From positions 1 through 11,681 of the forward strand of contig JAEYSE010000026.1 of NCBI GenBank assembly GCA_023435025.1: DNA of 11,681 bases. Reading direction: 5' to 3'. The position numbers and the translations under genes are program-made. This document shows, piece by piece, positions 1-6,139 of the stretch; positions within the stretch are counted from its first letter, which is position 1, and each line of letters opens with the position of its first letter. The DNA comes from Bacillota bacterium (GTDB lineage: Bacteria > Bacillota > Clostridia > Christensenellales > CAG-138). Below the pieces are notes generated by a model, which was not told the DNA's origin, did not search any database, and worked only from the letters and a program-made list of their open reading frames with translations.

Positions 1-333
1 TATAAGGCCGCGTGCGCAAAGGCCAGCCCTGCGCTGATCGAGCCGATCTACCGCGTGGATGTGCTTGTGCCGGATGAATACATGGGCGACGTCATTGGCG
101 ATATGAACCGCCGTCGCGGCCGCGTCATCGGCATGAACCCCGCCGAAGGAGGCCAGGAAGTGGTGGCCGAAGTGCCTCTGTCCGAAGTCTTTAAGTATGC
201 GACCGACCTTCGCGCCATGACGCAGGCGCGCGGCTCCTTCAAGATGGAGTTTGTGCGGTATGAGGATGTTCCCGGAAACATCGCGCTGAAGATCATCGAG
301 CAGGCCAAGAAGGAAGAGGAAGAAGAAGAATAA
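1..333 (+). CDS. fusA: Elongation factor G, C-terminal part (partial at window edge)
   Basis: The window opens inside this gene, in frame 1. What remains is about 110 codons: the end of domain IV and all of domain V of a translational GTPase that moves tRNA and mRNA through the ribosome. The recognisable string runs from L-I-E-P-I-Y through EYMGDVIGDMNRRRGRV, the PLSEVFKYATDLRAMTQARGSF stretch and the final YEDVP. RGRVIGMNP and TQARGSF look somewhat more like the second EF-G paralogue (EF-G2-like) than canonical FusA, so the symbol is tentative. The protein ends in K-K followed by six glutamates, an acidic tail not usual for EF-G. No upstream context (str operon or other) is visible. The family is secure; which paralogue it is remains open. 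Confidence 0.9.
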   Translation, partial: YKAACAKASPALIEPIYRVDVLVPDEYMGDVIGDMNRRRGRVIGMNPAEGGQEVVAEVPLSEVFKYATDLRAMTQARGSFKMEFVRYEDVPGNIALKIIEQAKKEEEEEE

Positions 334-359
334 TCCGTATCGGCAATGGGGCTGTATGC

Positions 360-405
360 AACGCGCGCTGCATCTGCGCGCGCGTTCGCGTACGGCCCTG
401 TTTTT
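360..405 (+). terminator. GC-rich hairpin after the EF-G gene, possible terminator
   Basis: AACGCGCGC (360-368) pairs perfectly with GCGCGCGTT (378-386) around a 9-nt loop. A weaker outer pairing CCGTA (335-339) with TACGG (391-395) is possible. A run of five T follows at 401-405, some 14 nt past the inner stem, so this is not a textbook intrinsic terminator. It would separate EF-G from thrB. Confidence 0.4.
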
Positions 406-436
406 ATAAGAGTCTGTACAAAAGGTAAGGAGCACT

Positions 437-1327
437 ATGCGTACCATCACCATTCCGGCGACAAGCGCCAACCTTGGCCCGGGGTTTGATTGCCTTGGCA
501 TCGCGCTGGGCTGTTACAACTCCGTTTCCTTTGAATTTACAAAGGGTGGCCTTGTAATTGATTTGCAGAATACCGACCTTGGGAGGATTCCCTCGGATGA
601 ACGGAACCTTGTATACCGCGTATTTGCGGACACGCTGCGCCGGCATAATAGGGAGGTTCCGGGCGTCCATTTTGCTCAGAAAAACGGCATCCCCGCCATG
701 CGCGGCATGGGTAGCTCCGCCGCCTGTGTGGTGGCGGGGGTCGCCATGGCAAATGAATACCTTGGGAATACGCTCGACATGCAGCAAATGATTGATCTGT
801 GCACAGAGCACGAGGGCCACCCGGACAATATCCTCCCCGCGCTCTTGGGCGGTTTTACCGTGGGTTGCATGGATGAAAAGCGCGTGTGCTACGTGCGGTT
901 TGCCCCGCCGGAACATTTAAGCTGTGCAGTATTTATACCGCCGTTTTCGCTTTCCACCCGCAAGGCGCGTGCGGCTTTGCCCGCCATGGTCACATTAAAA
1001 GACGCGGTATATAACCTTTCGCACGCGTCGCTTCTGACAGCGGCCATCGCAAGCGGGGAAATCGACCTTTTACAGTATGCCATGCGGGACGTGCTGCATC
1101 AGCCTTACCGCATGTCGCTTGTGCCGGGGTATCAGGAGATCGTGCGTATCGCGCAGGGTGCTGGGGCGTTAGCCACCTGCCTTTCCGGCGCGGGGCCGAC
1201 GATGATTTCCTTCCTGAAGGGCGGCGAAGGATTCATGGAGGCCGTTAAACCTGGGTTAAAGGCGCTGGGCGGCGGCTGGAAGGTAAAATTATTGAACATA
1301 GACCCCCGCGGATACCGGGTGGAGTAA
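437..1327 (+). CDS. thrB: Homoserine kinase
   Basis: A 296-residue GHMP-superfamily kinase that phosphorylates L-homoserine with ATP, the step before threonine synthase, in the cytoplasm. All three GHMP motifs are visible: PATSANLGPGFDCLG at residues 7-21, the ATP-binding loop PAMRGMGSSAA at about 86-96, and CLSGAGPTMISF at about 248-259. The EGHPDN segment (about 126-131) holds the acidic residue typical of ThrB active sites. The length matches the family. The start is the ATG at 437, preceded by AAGGTAAGGAG. No other threonine gene (hom, thrC) is next to it, so it is isolated from its pathway here. It is followed after 45 bp by a cysteine hydrolase on the same strand. Confident; mevalonate kinase and other GHMP kinases fit less well because of the N-terminal signature. 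Confidence 0.95.
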   Translation: MRTITIPATSANLGPGFDCLGIALGCYNSVSFEFTKGGLVIDLQNTDLGRIPSDERNLVYRVFADTLRRHNREVPGVHFAQKNGIPAMRGMGSSAACVVAGVAMANEYLGNTLDMQQMIDLCTEHEGHPDNILPALLGGFTVGCMDEKRVCYVRFAPPEHLSCAVFIPPFSLSTRKARAALPAMVTLKDAVYNLSHASLLTAAIASGEIDLLQYAMRDVLHQPYRMSLVPGYQEIVRIAQGAGALATCLSGAGPTMISFLKGGEGFMEAVKPGLKALGGGWKVKLLNIDPRGYRVE

Positions 1328-1372
1328 GCCCGATATTGCCATATTGCCATACTTGTATTTGGAGGGTATATT

Positions 1373-1927
1373 ATGGAACGCGCGTTGGTATTGATCGATA
1401 TCCAGAACGATTATTTTCCCGGCGGCAAAAACGAGCTGTTTGCCCCGGAGCAGGCAGCGCTTTGTGCGGCCAGCGTGCTTCAAAGCTTCCGGAAAAACGG
1501 ATGGCCCGTCTACCACATCCAGCATGTGAGCACAGGCAGTTCGGCTACGTTTTTCCTGCCCGGCACGCCGGGCGCGGAGATTTATGGTGCGGTCGCTCCG
1601 CAAAGCGGGGAGCCGGTATATGTAAAGCACGCGCCCAATGCGTTCTTTGAAACCGGGCTTTTGAAGGCTTTACAGGAATGCGGGATACGGGAACTTGTCG
1701 TCTGTGGCATGATGAGCCACATGTGCGTGGATACTTCCGTGCGTGCGGCCAGAGATCATGGGCTTCAGGTAACACTTCTGCATGATGCGTGCGCCACAAA
1801 AGAGCTTGTCTGGAAGGGCAAGACCATACCGGCGCAGGACGTCCACGCCGCATATATGGCAGCATTGGACGGACGGTTTGCAAGGGTAGTATCCACAGAG
1901 GAATTCTTACAAGAGCTTGGCTGGTAA
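1373..1927 (+). CDS. Isochorismatase-family cysteine hydrolase
   Basis: A 184-residue protein of the isochorismatase/nicotinamidase fold, which hydrolyses amide or related bonds through a Cys-Lys-Asp triad. The triad can be placed: Asp9 in ALVLIDIQNDYF, Lys85 in VYVKHAPNAFF, and Cys118 in CGMMSHMCVDTSVRAA. The region before Cys118 (G-M-M-S-H-M-C) fits this family's non-proline cis-peptide site, and HDACAT follows the nucleophile as in YcaC- and streptothricin-hydrolase-like members. The substrate cannot be told; the metal-binding histidines of true nicotinamidases (DxHxxxH) are not evident. The start ATG follows GGAGG by about 7 nt. It lies 45 bp after thrB and 21 bp before the acetyltransferase gene, so it is probably co-transcribed with both. 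Confidence 0.88.
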   Translation: MERALVLIDIQNDYFPGGKNELFAPEQAALCAASVLQSFRKNGWPVYHIQHVSTGSSATFFLPGTPGAEIYGAVAPQSGEPVYVKHAPNAFFETGLLKALQECGIRELVVCGMMSHMCVDTSVRAARDHGLQVTLLHDACATKELVWKGKTIPAQDVHAAYMAALDGRFARVVSTEEFLQELGW

Positions 1928-1948
1928 TATGGTATATAGGAGAGGCGT

Positions 1949-2380
1949 ATGGAAATCCGGCTTGCCCGCATGGAGGACGCTGATGCCGCCTATGCGCTGA
2001 TGTGCGACATGGAAGCGGCATCGCTCGACGAAGCGGCGTTCCGGCGCATCTACGCGGGTACGCTAAGCAACCCTATGTCACACTGTCTGGTGGCCGAGGA
2101 AGAGGGCGCAGTGATGGGCTTTTTGCATATCCGCATGGAGGAACAGCTCTGCCGTTGCGGAAGGGTGGCGGAAGTGATGGAACTCACAGTCCGTTCCGGT
2201 CTCCGCTCCCGCGGCACCGGGGCACGCCTGATGGAAGCGGCGGTGCAATTGGCCAGGGAAAATGGCTGCATACGCATTGAGGTGGCCAGTAACAACGTGC
2301 GGCAGCGCGCTCACGCGTTTTACAAAAAACAGGGTATGCAGCAGACGCATGTGAAACTGACCATGCGTCTTGCAGATTAG
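1949..2380 (+). CDS. GNAT-family N-acetyltransferase
   Basis: A 143-residue cytoplasmic acetyltransferase of the GNAT fold (acetyl-CoA dependent, substrate unknown). Beta strand 4 and the pyrophosphate-binding loop (motif A) read MELTVRSGLRSRGTGARLM at residues 77-95, with the R-x-x-G-T-G signature. The C-terminal motif AHAFYKKQGM at about 121-130 is the usual alpha4/beta7 region. The N-terminus IRLARMEDADAAYALM is also typical. The start ATG is preceded by AGGAGAGG. It is the last gene of the plus-strand group that begins at thrB and ends only 7 bp from the stop of a convergent SMR gene, with no clear terminator between them. The small size and one-domain layout fit single-domain stand-alone acetyltransferases. 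Confidence 0.88.
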   Translation: MEIRLARMEDADAAYALMCDMEAASLDEAAFRRIYAGTLSNPMSHCLVAEEEGAVMGFLHIRMEEQLCRCGRVAEVMELTVRSGLRSRGTGARLMEAAVQLARENGCIRIEVASNNVRQRAHAFYKKQGMQQTHVKLTMRLAD

Positions 2381-2387
2381 ATACCAT

Positions 2388-2705
2388 TTAATGCGAGGTT
2401 AATTTCAACCCGATGATACCCGCCGCAATGAGCCCCACGCAAAGGATTTGTGGTAACGTAACAGCTTCGCGGAAAAAGACCGCGCCAAGAATGAGCGTGC
2501 CGATTGTCCCGATTCCCGTCCAGATTGCGTATGCCGTGCCCAAAGGGAGCTCTTTGAGTGCCAGTGAAAGGAAGTAGAAGCTTGCGGCCATACCCACAAC
2601 CGTAATGACGCTGGGCCAAAGCCTTGAAAATCCCTCTGTATGCTTGAGGCTGACCGCCCAACACGTTTCAAATACCCCTGCAATGATCAAGTACAACCAT
2701 TTCAT
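2388..2705 (-). CDS. gdx: SMR-family guanidinium exporter (Gdx/SugE type)
   Basis: A 105-residue, four-helix small multidrug resistance protein (helices roughly 3-20, 29-49, 57-78, 84-103) of the inner membrane. It works as a dual-topology dimer exchanging protons for a cation. The essential Glu13 is present in GVFETCWA, with Trp16, Ser42 (ASFYFLSLAL), Tyr59 and Trp62 (GTAYAIWTGIGTIG). This pattern marks the SugE/Gdx subfamily, which exports guanidinium, rather than EmrE-type polydrug pumps. The leader carries a guanidine-I riboswitch, which strongly supports that substrate. The ATG at 2705 is chosen over an in-frame TTG eight codons upstream, because the TTG sits immediately after the terminator U-tract with no binding site, whereas AAAGG precedes the ATG. 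It is a single-gene unit, convergent with the GNAT gene. Confidence 0.93.
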   Translation of the reverse strand: MKWLYLIIAGVFETCWAVSLKHTEGFSRLWPSVITVVGMAASFYFLSLALKELPLGTAYAIWTGIGTIGTLILGAVFFREAVTLPQILCVGLIAAGIIGLKLTSH

Positions 2706-2732
2706 TCTTTCGTTCCAACCTTTCAGCAAAAT

Positions 2733-2762
2733 AAAAAAGCCCGGGAGAAAATCTCCCAGGCT
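2733..2762 (-). terminator. Riboswitch-controlled intrinsic terminator
   Basis: Read on the minus strand, AGCCUGGGAGA (2762-2752) pairs over 11 positions, including one G-U, with UCUCCCGGGCU (2748-2738) around a 3-nt loop. A run of U follows (2738-2733). The 5' arm is the conserved 3' end of the guanidine-I aptamer (AAAGCC-GGGAGA). Ligand-bound aptamer and terminator therefore compete for the same bases, the usual ON-switch arrangement. Confidence 0.9.
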
Positions 2763-2836
2763 TTTATCCTTCCGTGAACACGGTTTCCCGTGCGTTTTAT
2801 CTCGGACCAGGCCGGGTTGCCCCGCGGAACCCTATA
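2752..2836 (-). ncRNA. Guanidine-I (ykkC) riboswitch aptamer
   Basis: The minus strand between the promoter and the SMR gene carries the conserved blocks of the guanidine-I class in order: TAGGGTTCCG, CTGGTCCGAGA, a variable stem ending in CACGG, then GGATAAAAGCC and GGGAGA. Spacing fits the class and the block order is complete. The aptamer begins only a few nucleotides after the predicted transcription start. Its 3' end overlaps an intrinsic terminator, so guanidine binding should prevent termination and turn on the downstream Gdx exporter. The assignment is from sequence consensus by eye; a covariance-model search for the ykkC family would settle it. Confidence 0.93.
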
Positions 2837-2848
2837 AAACTCACTCTT

Positions 2849-2878
2849 ATCATATCACTCAAGGGCATTACGTGTCAA
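2849..2878 (-). promoter_or_regulatory. SigA-type promoter of the riboswitch-gdx unit
   Basis: On the minus strand, a perfect -35 TTGACA (2878-2873) is separated by 18 bp from a -10 TATGAT (2854-2849). The predicted start near 2842 lies just before the guanidine-I aptamer. It sits just downstream of the terminator of the ohr gene, so the unit is transcribed independently. Confidence 0.8.
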
Positions 2879-2890
2879 ATGTGGGGAGCA

Positions 2891-2919
2891 AAGATAAAAG
2901 GCAGCAAATCTGCTGCCTT
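2891..2919 (-). terminator. Intrinsic terminator of the ohr gene
   Basis: AAGGCAGCA (2898-2906) pairs perfectly with TGCTGCCTT (2911-2919) around a 4-nt loop. Reading the minus strand, it is followed by TTTTATCTT (2899-2891). A second small hairpin (ACATCCG 2928-2934 with CGGATGT 2939-2945, GATA loop) lies between it and the ohr stop codon. Confidence 0.8.
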
Positions 2920-2948
2920 GTATTAAGACATCCGGATACGGATGTTGA

Positions 2949-3365
2949 TTATAAAACAATAGCCCTGAGCGTTACCGGGATGTTGCCCATAGTCGCCTTG
3001 GAATAGGGGCAAACGGTGTGGGCTTCGCGCATGATATCATCTGCGGTGGCCTGATCCAGCTCCTTAAAGAGGCCGGTGATTTCGGCGGAAAGAACATTGC
3101 CGCCATCAATGTTATCAAGCCCAACCGTCAGCTTGACTTCCGGCAAGGGAACACGGAGCTTGCGTACGCGAATGACATGGTGAAGCGCGCCGCCAAAGCA
3201 TGCGGCATATCCGGCTGCAAAGAGCTGTTCCGGGTTGACCGCGTCATCGGTCTTTCCGCCCATTGCGATGGGGGAAGCAAGCTCGAACTTCAGCTTGCTG
3301 TTTTCTACGGTAACAACGCCGTTGCGCCCGTTCACAGAATTCGCGGTGGTTTGGTACAATGCCAT
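2949..3365 (-). CDS. ohr: Organic hydroperoxide resistance protein (Ohr/OsmC family)
   Basis: A 138-residue thiol peroxidase that reduces organic hydroperoxides in the cytoplasm as a tightly wound homodimer. Both catalytic cysteines are present: Cys56 in GYAACFGGAL and Cys119 in HTVCPYSKAT. The Arg14 of NGRNG and Glu46 of NPEQLFAAGYAAC match the residues that stabilise the reactive thiolate in Ohr. Length and motif order are those of the Ohr subfamily rather than OsmC or YhfA. The ATG at 3365 is preceded by AGGGAG at 9 nt; an in-frame TTG two codons upstream would leave too short a spacer. It has its own promoter and terminator. No OhrR-type regulator gene is next to it, and I did not find a clear operator palindrome. 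Confidence 0.93.
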   Translation of the reverse strand: MALYQTTANSVNGRNGVVTVENSKLKFELASPIAMGGKTDDAVNPEQLFAAGYAACFGGALHHVIRVRKLRVPLPEVKLTVGLDNIDGGNVLSAEITGLFKELDQATADDIMREAHTVCPYSKATMGNIPVTLRAIVL

Positions 3366-3402
3366 AATCAAAATCTCCCTTCAGCATTGGTTCGTTAGTT
3401 AT

Positions 3403-3430
3403 AGTATAATTCCTTATTCCCGATTTGAAA
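3403..3430 (-). promoter_or_regulatory. Probable promoter of ohr
   Basis: On the minus strand, TTTCAA (3430-3425), a 16-bp spacer and TATACT (3408-3403) lie upstream of the ohr ribosome binding site. The -10 is good; the -35 is only partly consensus. Confidence 0.5.
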
Positions 3431-3480
3431 CAGGGTTTTTCATGATAAAGCGCAGTTTCTGCGTGACGGATGGAAACTGT

Positions 3481-3509
3481 TTGCTCGCTGTAATGTGTTG
3501 CGGTATACT
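3481..3509 (+). promoter_or_regulatory. Promoter of the HAD phosphatase gene
   Basis: TTGCTC (3481-3486), a 17-bp spacer and TATACT (3504-3509) form a good SigA-type promoter, predicting a start near 3516 and a leader of about 30 nt before the ATG at 3547. It also argues against extending the gene upstream over the ohr promoter. Confidence 0.65.
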
Positions 3510-3546
3510 GGATGCGGACAGAATAAAAGAATACAAGGGGTATTAC

Positions 3547-4323
3547 ATGGAAATCTTGCGCAACAAAAAGGCCTTTATCTGCGACATGGACGGCGTTCTC
3601 TACCATGGGGACAGGCTGCTCCCCGGCGTACCCAAATTTGTGGATTGGCTTAAGGAAAAGGGAAAGCAATTCCTTTTTTTAACCAACAACAGCGGCTATA
3701 CCCCACGCGAACTGCAGCAGAAGCTGGCGCGGCTGGGGATAGATGTAGATGCCGATTGTTTTTATACAAGCGCGCTTGCGACGGCAAGCTTTTTGAATAG
3801 CCAGTATCCGGACTGCAGCGCTTACGTGCTGGGCCAGCCGGGGCTTATCAACGCCCTCTACAACGTGGGCATTACTATGAACAGCGTCAATCCGGATTAT
3901 GTGGTGGTGGGGGAAAGCTACAGCCTCAACTATGAAATGCTCGAGCGCGCCACATACCTTGTCAACAAGGGCGCGCGCCTGATTGGGTGCAATTCCGACC
4001 TCACCGGCCCCACCGAGCAGGGCCTTGCCCCCGCCTGCCGGGCTCTTATCGCGCCCATTGAACTCGCCACCGGGGTCAGCGCCTACTTTGTGGGCAAGCC
4101 CAACCCGCTCATGATGCGCCACGCGCTAAAAAAGCTGCAGACGCTTCCAGGCGATACCGCAATCGTTGGGGATAGAATGGATACGGACATAATGGCGGGT
4201 GTGGAAGCGGAAATCGATACCGTCCTTGTGCTCTCCGGCGTAACCACGCGGGATATGCTGGTGAAGTTCCCGTACCGGCCCAAGTATGTGCTGGAGGGCG
4301 TGGGCGATATTCCCGAAGCATAA
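3547..4323 (+). CDS. HAD-superfamily subclass IIA phosphatase (NagD/AraL-like)
   Basis: A 258-residue cytoplasmic phosphatase with the C2 cap of HAD subclass IIA (NagD, AraL, p-nitrophenylphosphatase relatives). The four HAD motifs are readable: nucleophile and acid Asp13/Asp15 in FICDMDGVLYHGD, motif II TNNSGYTPRE at 46-55, the motif III lysine Lys184 in FVGKPNPLMM, and acidic motif IV IVGDRMDTDI with Asp209, Asp212 and Asp214. Relatives act on UMP, sugar phosphates or phosphoglycolate; the substrate here cannot be fixed from sequence. The ATG at 3547 has AAGGGG 6 nt upstream and follows a promoter. The reading frame stays open about 300 bp further upstream, but that part runs antisense through ohr. 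It is a single gene with its own terminator. Confidence 0.92.
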   Translation: MEILRNKKAFICDMDGVLYHGDRLLPGVPKFVDWLKEKGKQFLFLTNNSGYTPRELQQKLARLGIDVDADCFYTSALATASFLNSQYPDCSAYVLGQPGLINALYNVGITMNSVNPDYVVVGESYSLNYEMLERATYLVNKGARLIGCNSDLTGPTEQGLAPACRALIAPIELATGVSAYFVGKPNPLMMRHALKKLQTLPGDTAIVGDRMDTDIMAGVEAEIDTVLVLSGVTTRDMLVKFPYRPKYVLEGVGDIPEA

Positions 4324-4342
4324 CGTAAATGATCTATTAATA

Positions 4343-4377
4343 AAAGCACCTTTTGGCTTGAAGCCAAAAGGTGCTTT
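4343..4377. terminator. Strong bidirectional terminator between convergent genes
   Basis: AAAGCACCTTTTGGC (4343-4357) pairs perfectly with GCCAAAAGGTGCTTT (4363-4377) around a 5-nt loop. The A/T flanks at the stem base give U-rich ends in both directions, though short ones. It serves the HAD phosphatase on the plus strand and dCMP deaminase on the minus strand. Confidence 0.85.
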
Positions 4378-4389
4378 AATATATTTAGG

Positions 4390-4878
4390 TCATGCGGGAT
4401 CGGGTTCTAACGTTTCCTCTGGCTTTTCAAATCGTTCCAGGCTGACGCTGGCTTGATCGAATATCTCTACGGAGAATGCGTCCGGGTAGCCTTCCGCGTA
4501 TACCACGCGGGCGATACCTGCGTTAACGATCATTTTTGCGCAGATGACGCAGGGCTGGTGCGTGCAATACAGTGTGGCCCCTTCTATGGAAACGCCGAGC
4601 TTCGCCGCCTGTATGATGGCGTTCTGCTCCGCGTGGATGGCATAGCACAGCTCATGCCGCGTTCCCGATGGGATGTCGAGCTTGCGCCGCAGGCACTCGC
4701 CGCGCTCCACGCAGCTTTGAATACCCGCCGGGGCGCCGTTGTACCCGGTGGTAAGTATGCGCTTGTTTTTTACGATAATCGCACCAATCTTCCGCCCTTC
4801 CTGGTAACAGCTCGACCAGTTGGCGATTGATTTGCACAGGTCCATAAACCGGATGTCCCATTTGTCCCATGTATACAA
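4390..4878 (-). CDS. comEB: dCMP deaminase (ComEB-type)
   Basis: A 162-residue zinc-dependent deoxycytidylate deaminase that makes dUMP from dCMP for thymidylate synthesis. Zinc and catalytic residues are visible: His82 and Glu84 in YAIHAEQNAI, and Cys110 and Cys113 in HQPCVICAKM. GYNGAPAG at 45-52 and the Cys-rich insert (SCVERGEC) are typical of dCMP deaminases rather than cytidine deaminases. Translation should begin at TTG 4878: GGGGAGG lies 8 nt upstream, the protein then begins MYTWDKWDIRFM like other family members, and the next in-frame ATG (residue 12) would cut into the first helix. It is a single gene, convergent with the HAD gene. ComEB is often named for its place in the competence operon, but no competence genes are here. 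Confidence 0.93.
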   Translation of the reverse strand: MYTWDKWDIRFMDLCKSIANWSSCYQEGRKIGAIIVKNKRILTTGYNGAPAGIQSCVERGECLRRKLDIPSGTRHELCYAIHAEQNAIIQAAKLGVSIEGATLYCTHQPCVICAKMIVNAGIARVVYAEGYPDAFSVEIFDQASVSLERFEKPEETLEPDPA

Positions 4879-4886
4879 GAAATGAA

Positions 4887-4893
4887 CCTCCCC
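4887..4893 (-). promoter_or_regulatory. Ribosome binding site deciding the TTG start of dCMP deaminase
   Basis: GGGGAGG on the minus strand sits 8 nt before TTG 4878. No other start in the correct frame has a comparable site. Confidence 0.8.
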
Positions 4894-4908
4894 TGCGCGG
4901 TTTTTCTT

Positions 4909-4937
4909 AGTATATCACGGCGCTTCGACAGAAAAAA
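4909..4937 (-). promoter_or_regulatory. Possible promoter of dCMP deaminase
   Basis: On the minus strand a good -10, TATACT (4914-4909), lies 20 bp before the ribosome binding site. Only a T-run (around 4937-4932) stands at the -35 distance, so this is tentative. The rest of the 4879-5089 spacer holds the hairpin at 5012-5043 and nothing else I recognise. Confidence 0.35.
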
Positions 4938-5011
4938 GAGAAAAGCGCAAACCACTGTTGCAAACGCATGAAAAGTTTCCAATATGTCCAAATAGTTACC
5001 CTGAGCGCAGG

Positions 5012-5043
5012 ATTGCGACCCCTTGGTGACAAGGGGCCGCAAT
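5012..5043 (-). terminator. Long hairpin downstream of the GerMN gene, probable transcript end
   Basis: A 13-bp stem (5012-5024 with 5031-5043) surrounds a 6-nt loop. On the plus strand it has one A-C mismatch. On the minus strand the same position is a U-G pair, so the stem is complete only in the minus-strand RNA, the sense of the GerMN operon that ends 46 bp upstream of it. No good U-tract follows, so it may end transcription poorly or protect the 3' end. Confidence 0.45.
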
Positions 5044-5089
5044 GCATATCTCGAAACCGGAAAAGGCGTTAGCTGCATGCGCAAAAGAA

Positions 5090-6061
5090 TCAGCGATACT
5101 CGTTGTCATAAGCGGGCATCGCCATGGTTTCGACCGCGCCGCTTTCATAGTCCTTACCGTCCACCTGCACCTGCAAAGAGGCGATGCTGCCACCAAACTG
5201 CTTCGCGGTCAGCTGCATGCAAGTCAGTGCAAGTTCCTCAATATCCGGCGTGTCGGAAATGACGGCGAATTCCTTACTCAGATTCACGGTGGCAATATCG
5301 TCCACAATGGAAGCGGAAAGCACCTGCGTTCCTTCCGGGAAGCAGTTACGCAGTGATTGGTCCACAGGTCCGAACACCAGTTCGCGCATGGCGACCTCAA
5401 TGTTCGGCTCCTGCGCCAATGGACGCGTGACCGGTACATGCAGGCTGCCGGCCTGGTTGGGGAAGTACAGCTTCAGGGTGTAAGGCATATCTTCCCCGGT
5501 GGCGCTCACGGGCATCGGCTCCTGGTTCAGGGGCAGTTCGCGCATGGCGTCCTTTACACGGGTGCCGTGGGATAGCTTGCTTTTGATTTTGCCGTCAAAT
5601 TTCAGCTGCACCTGGTCTATGGTCGGGAACTCCGTAAGCGTATTAACCACGGCGGTGACAAGCGCCTGTTCGGCTTCCGCGCTCTCCAGCTTGGGCAGAT
5701 CCTTGATATTTAGGGTGGCAACCGCGTCGTCCGAAATGGAAAGCACAAATGTGACTCCCGGCGGCACGACGTTTTTAAGTCCCATTGAGGCTGCGGAAAT
5801 CTGATTCTCTTCCGTATCCACAAGCTGGTTGAGCGCGGCGCGGCCAATGCCCTCTTCCCACGGCAGCAGCTTCATGACAGGGACCATCAGACCGTCATCG
5901 GTTTGGAAATACAGTACGGTCCGGCGGAATCCGGCATCGGAATCCACGGGCTGCTCCAGCTCTTTTTCGTTGAATACGCCGGTAGAGCAGGCGCTCAACA
6001 GCAATGCCAGCAGCAAGCACAACGCGAGTACCGCCGGCGCATAGCGTTTTTTGTGTAACAT
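5090..6061 (-). CDS. Lipoprotein with two GerMN domains
   Basis: A 323-residue exported lipoprotein. A basic start (HKKR), a hydrophobic core and the lipobox LLSAC place the lipidated cysteine at residue 25. Two copies of the GerMN (sporulation and spore germination) domain follow, about 47-160 and 193-301. Each shows the pattern of a YF..D..G strand, a conserved alpha helix (AALNQLV in copy one, VAMRELVFGP in copy two), and a VATLNI / IATVNLSKEF strand followed by an A-L-V/T helix and a V-DGK end. GerM-family proteins act at the spore or cell envelope in Bacilli and Clostridia. The ATG at 6061 has a G-rich binding site 7-8 nt upstream. It is the last gene of the foldase > GIY-YIG-like > GerMN cluster. 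The name GerM is not certain, because similar lipoproteins also occur in non-sporulating relatives. Confidence 0.88.
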   Translation of the reverse strand: MLHKKRYAPAVLALCLLLALLLSACSTGVFNEKELEQPVDSDAGFRRTVLYFQTDDGLMVPVMKLLPWEEGIGRAALNQLVDTEENQISAASMGLKNVVPPGVTFVLSISDDAVATLNIKDLPKLESAEAEQALVTAVVNTLTEFPTIDQVQLKFDGKIKSKLSHGTRVKDAMRELPLNQEPMPVSATGEDMPYTLKLYFPNQAGSLHVPVTRPLAQEPNIEVAMRELVFGPVDQSLRNCFPEGTQVLSASIVDDIATVNLSKEFAVISDTPDIEELALTCMQLTAKQFGGSIASLQVQVDGKDYESGAVETMAMPAYDNEYR

Positions 6062-6139
6062 TAAAATTCCCCCCGTTGCGCGTTTTTACAATACTTATTC
6101 GCACACAGGGGGAAGTATGTTGAAGTCCCAAAAAGGTTG

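Noticed and set aside
404..916. Minus-strand open frame of 170 codons opposite thrB
   Set aside because: Shadow of the GC-rich thrB coding frame; low-complexity composition and no binding site. The same holds for the other long antisense frames, such as 8389-9006 opposite buk.
2381..2387. Possible overlap or regulatory conflict between the GNAT and Gdx gene ends
   Set aside because: The stops are 7 bp apart without overlap; close convergent ends are common and nothing more is seen.
2605..3006. Plus-strand open frame of 133 codons across the riboswitch
   Set aside because: It is antisense to the Gdx gene start, the aptamer, the terminators and the end of ohr, with no binding site or family resemblance.
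3235..3546. In-frame extension of the HAD phosphatase upstream by about 104 codons
   Set aside because: It overlaps ohr antisense and both promoters; the ATG at 3547 has a good binding site and the family starts there.
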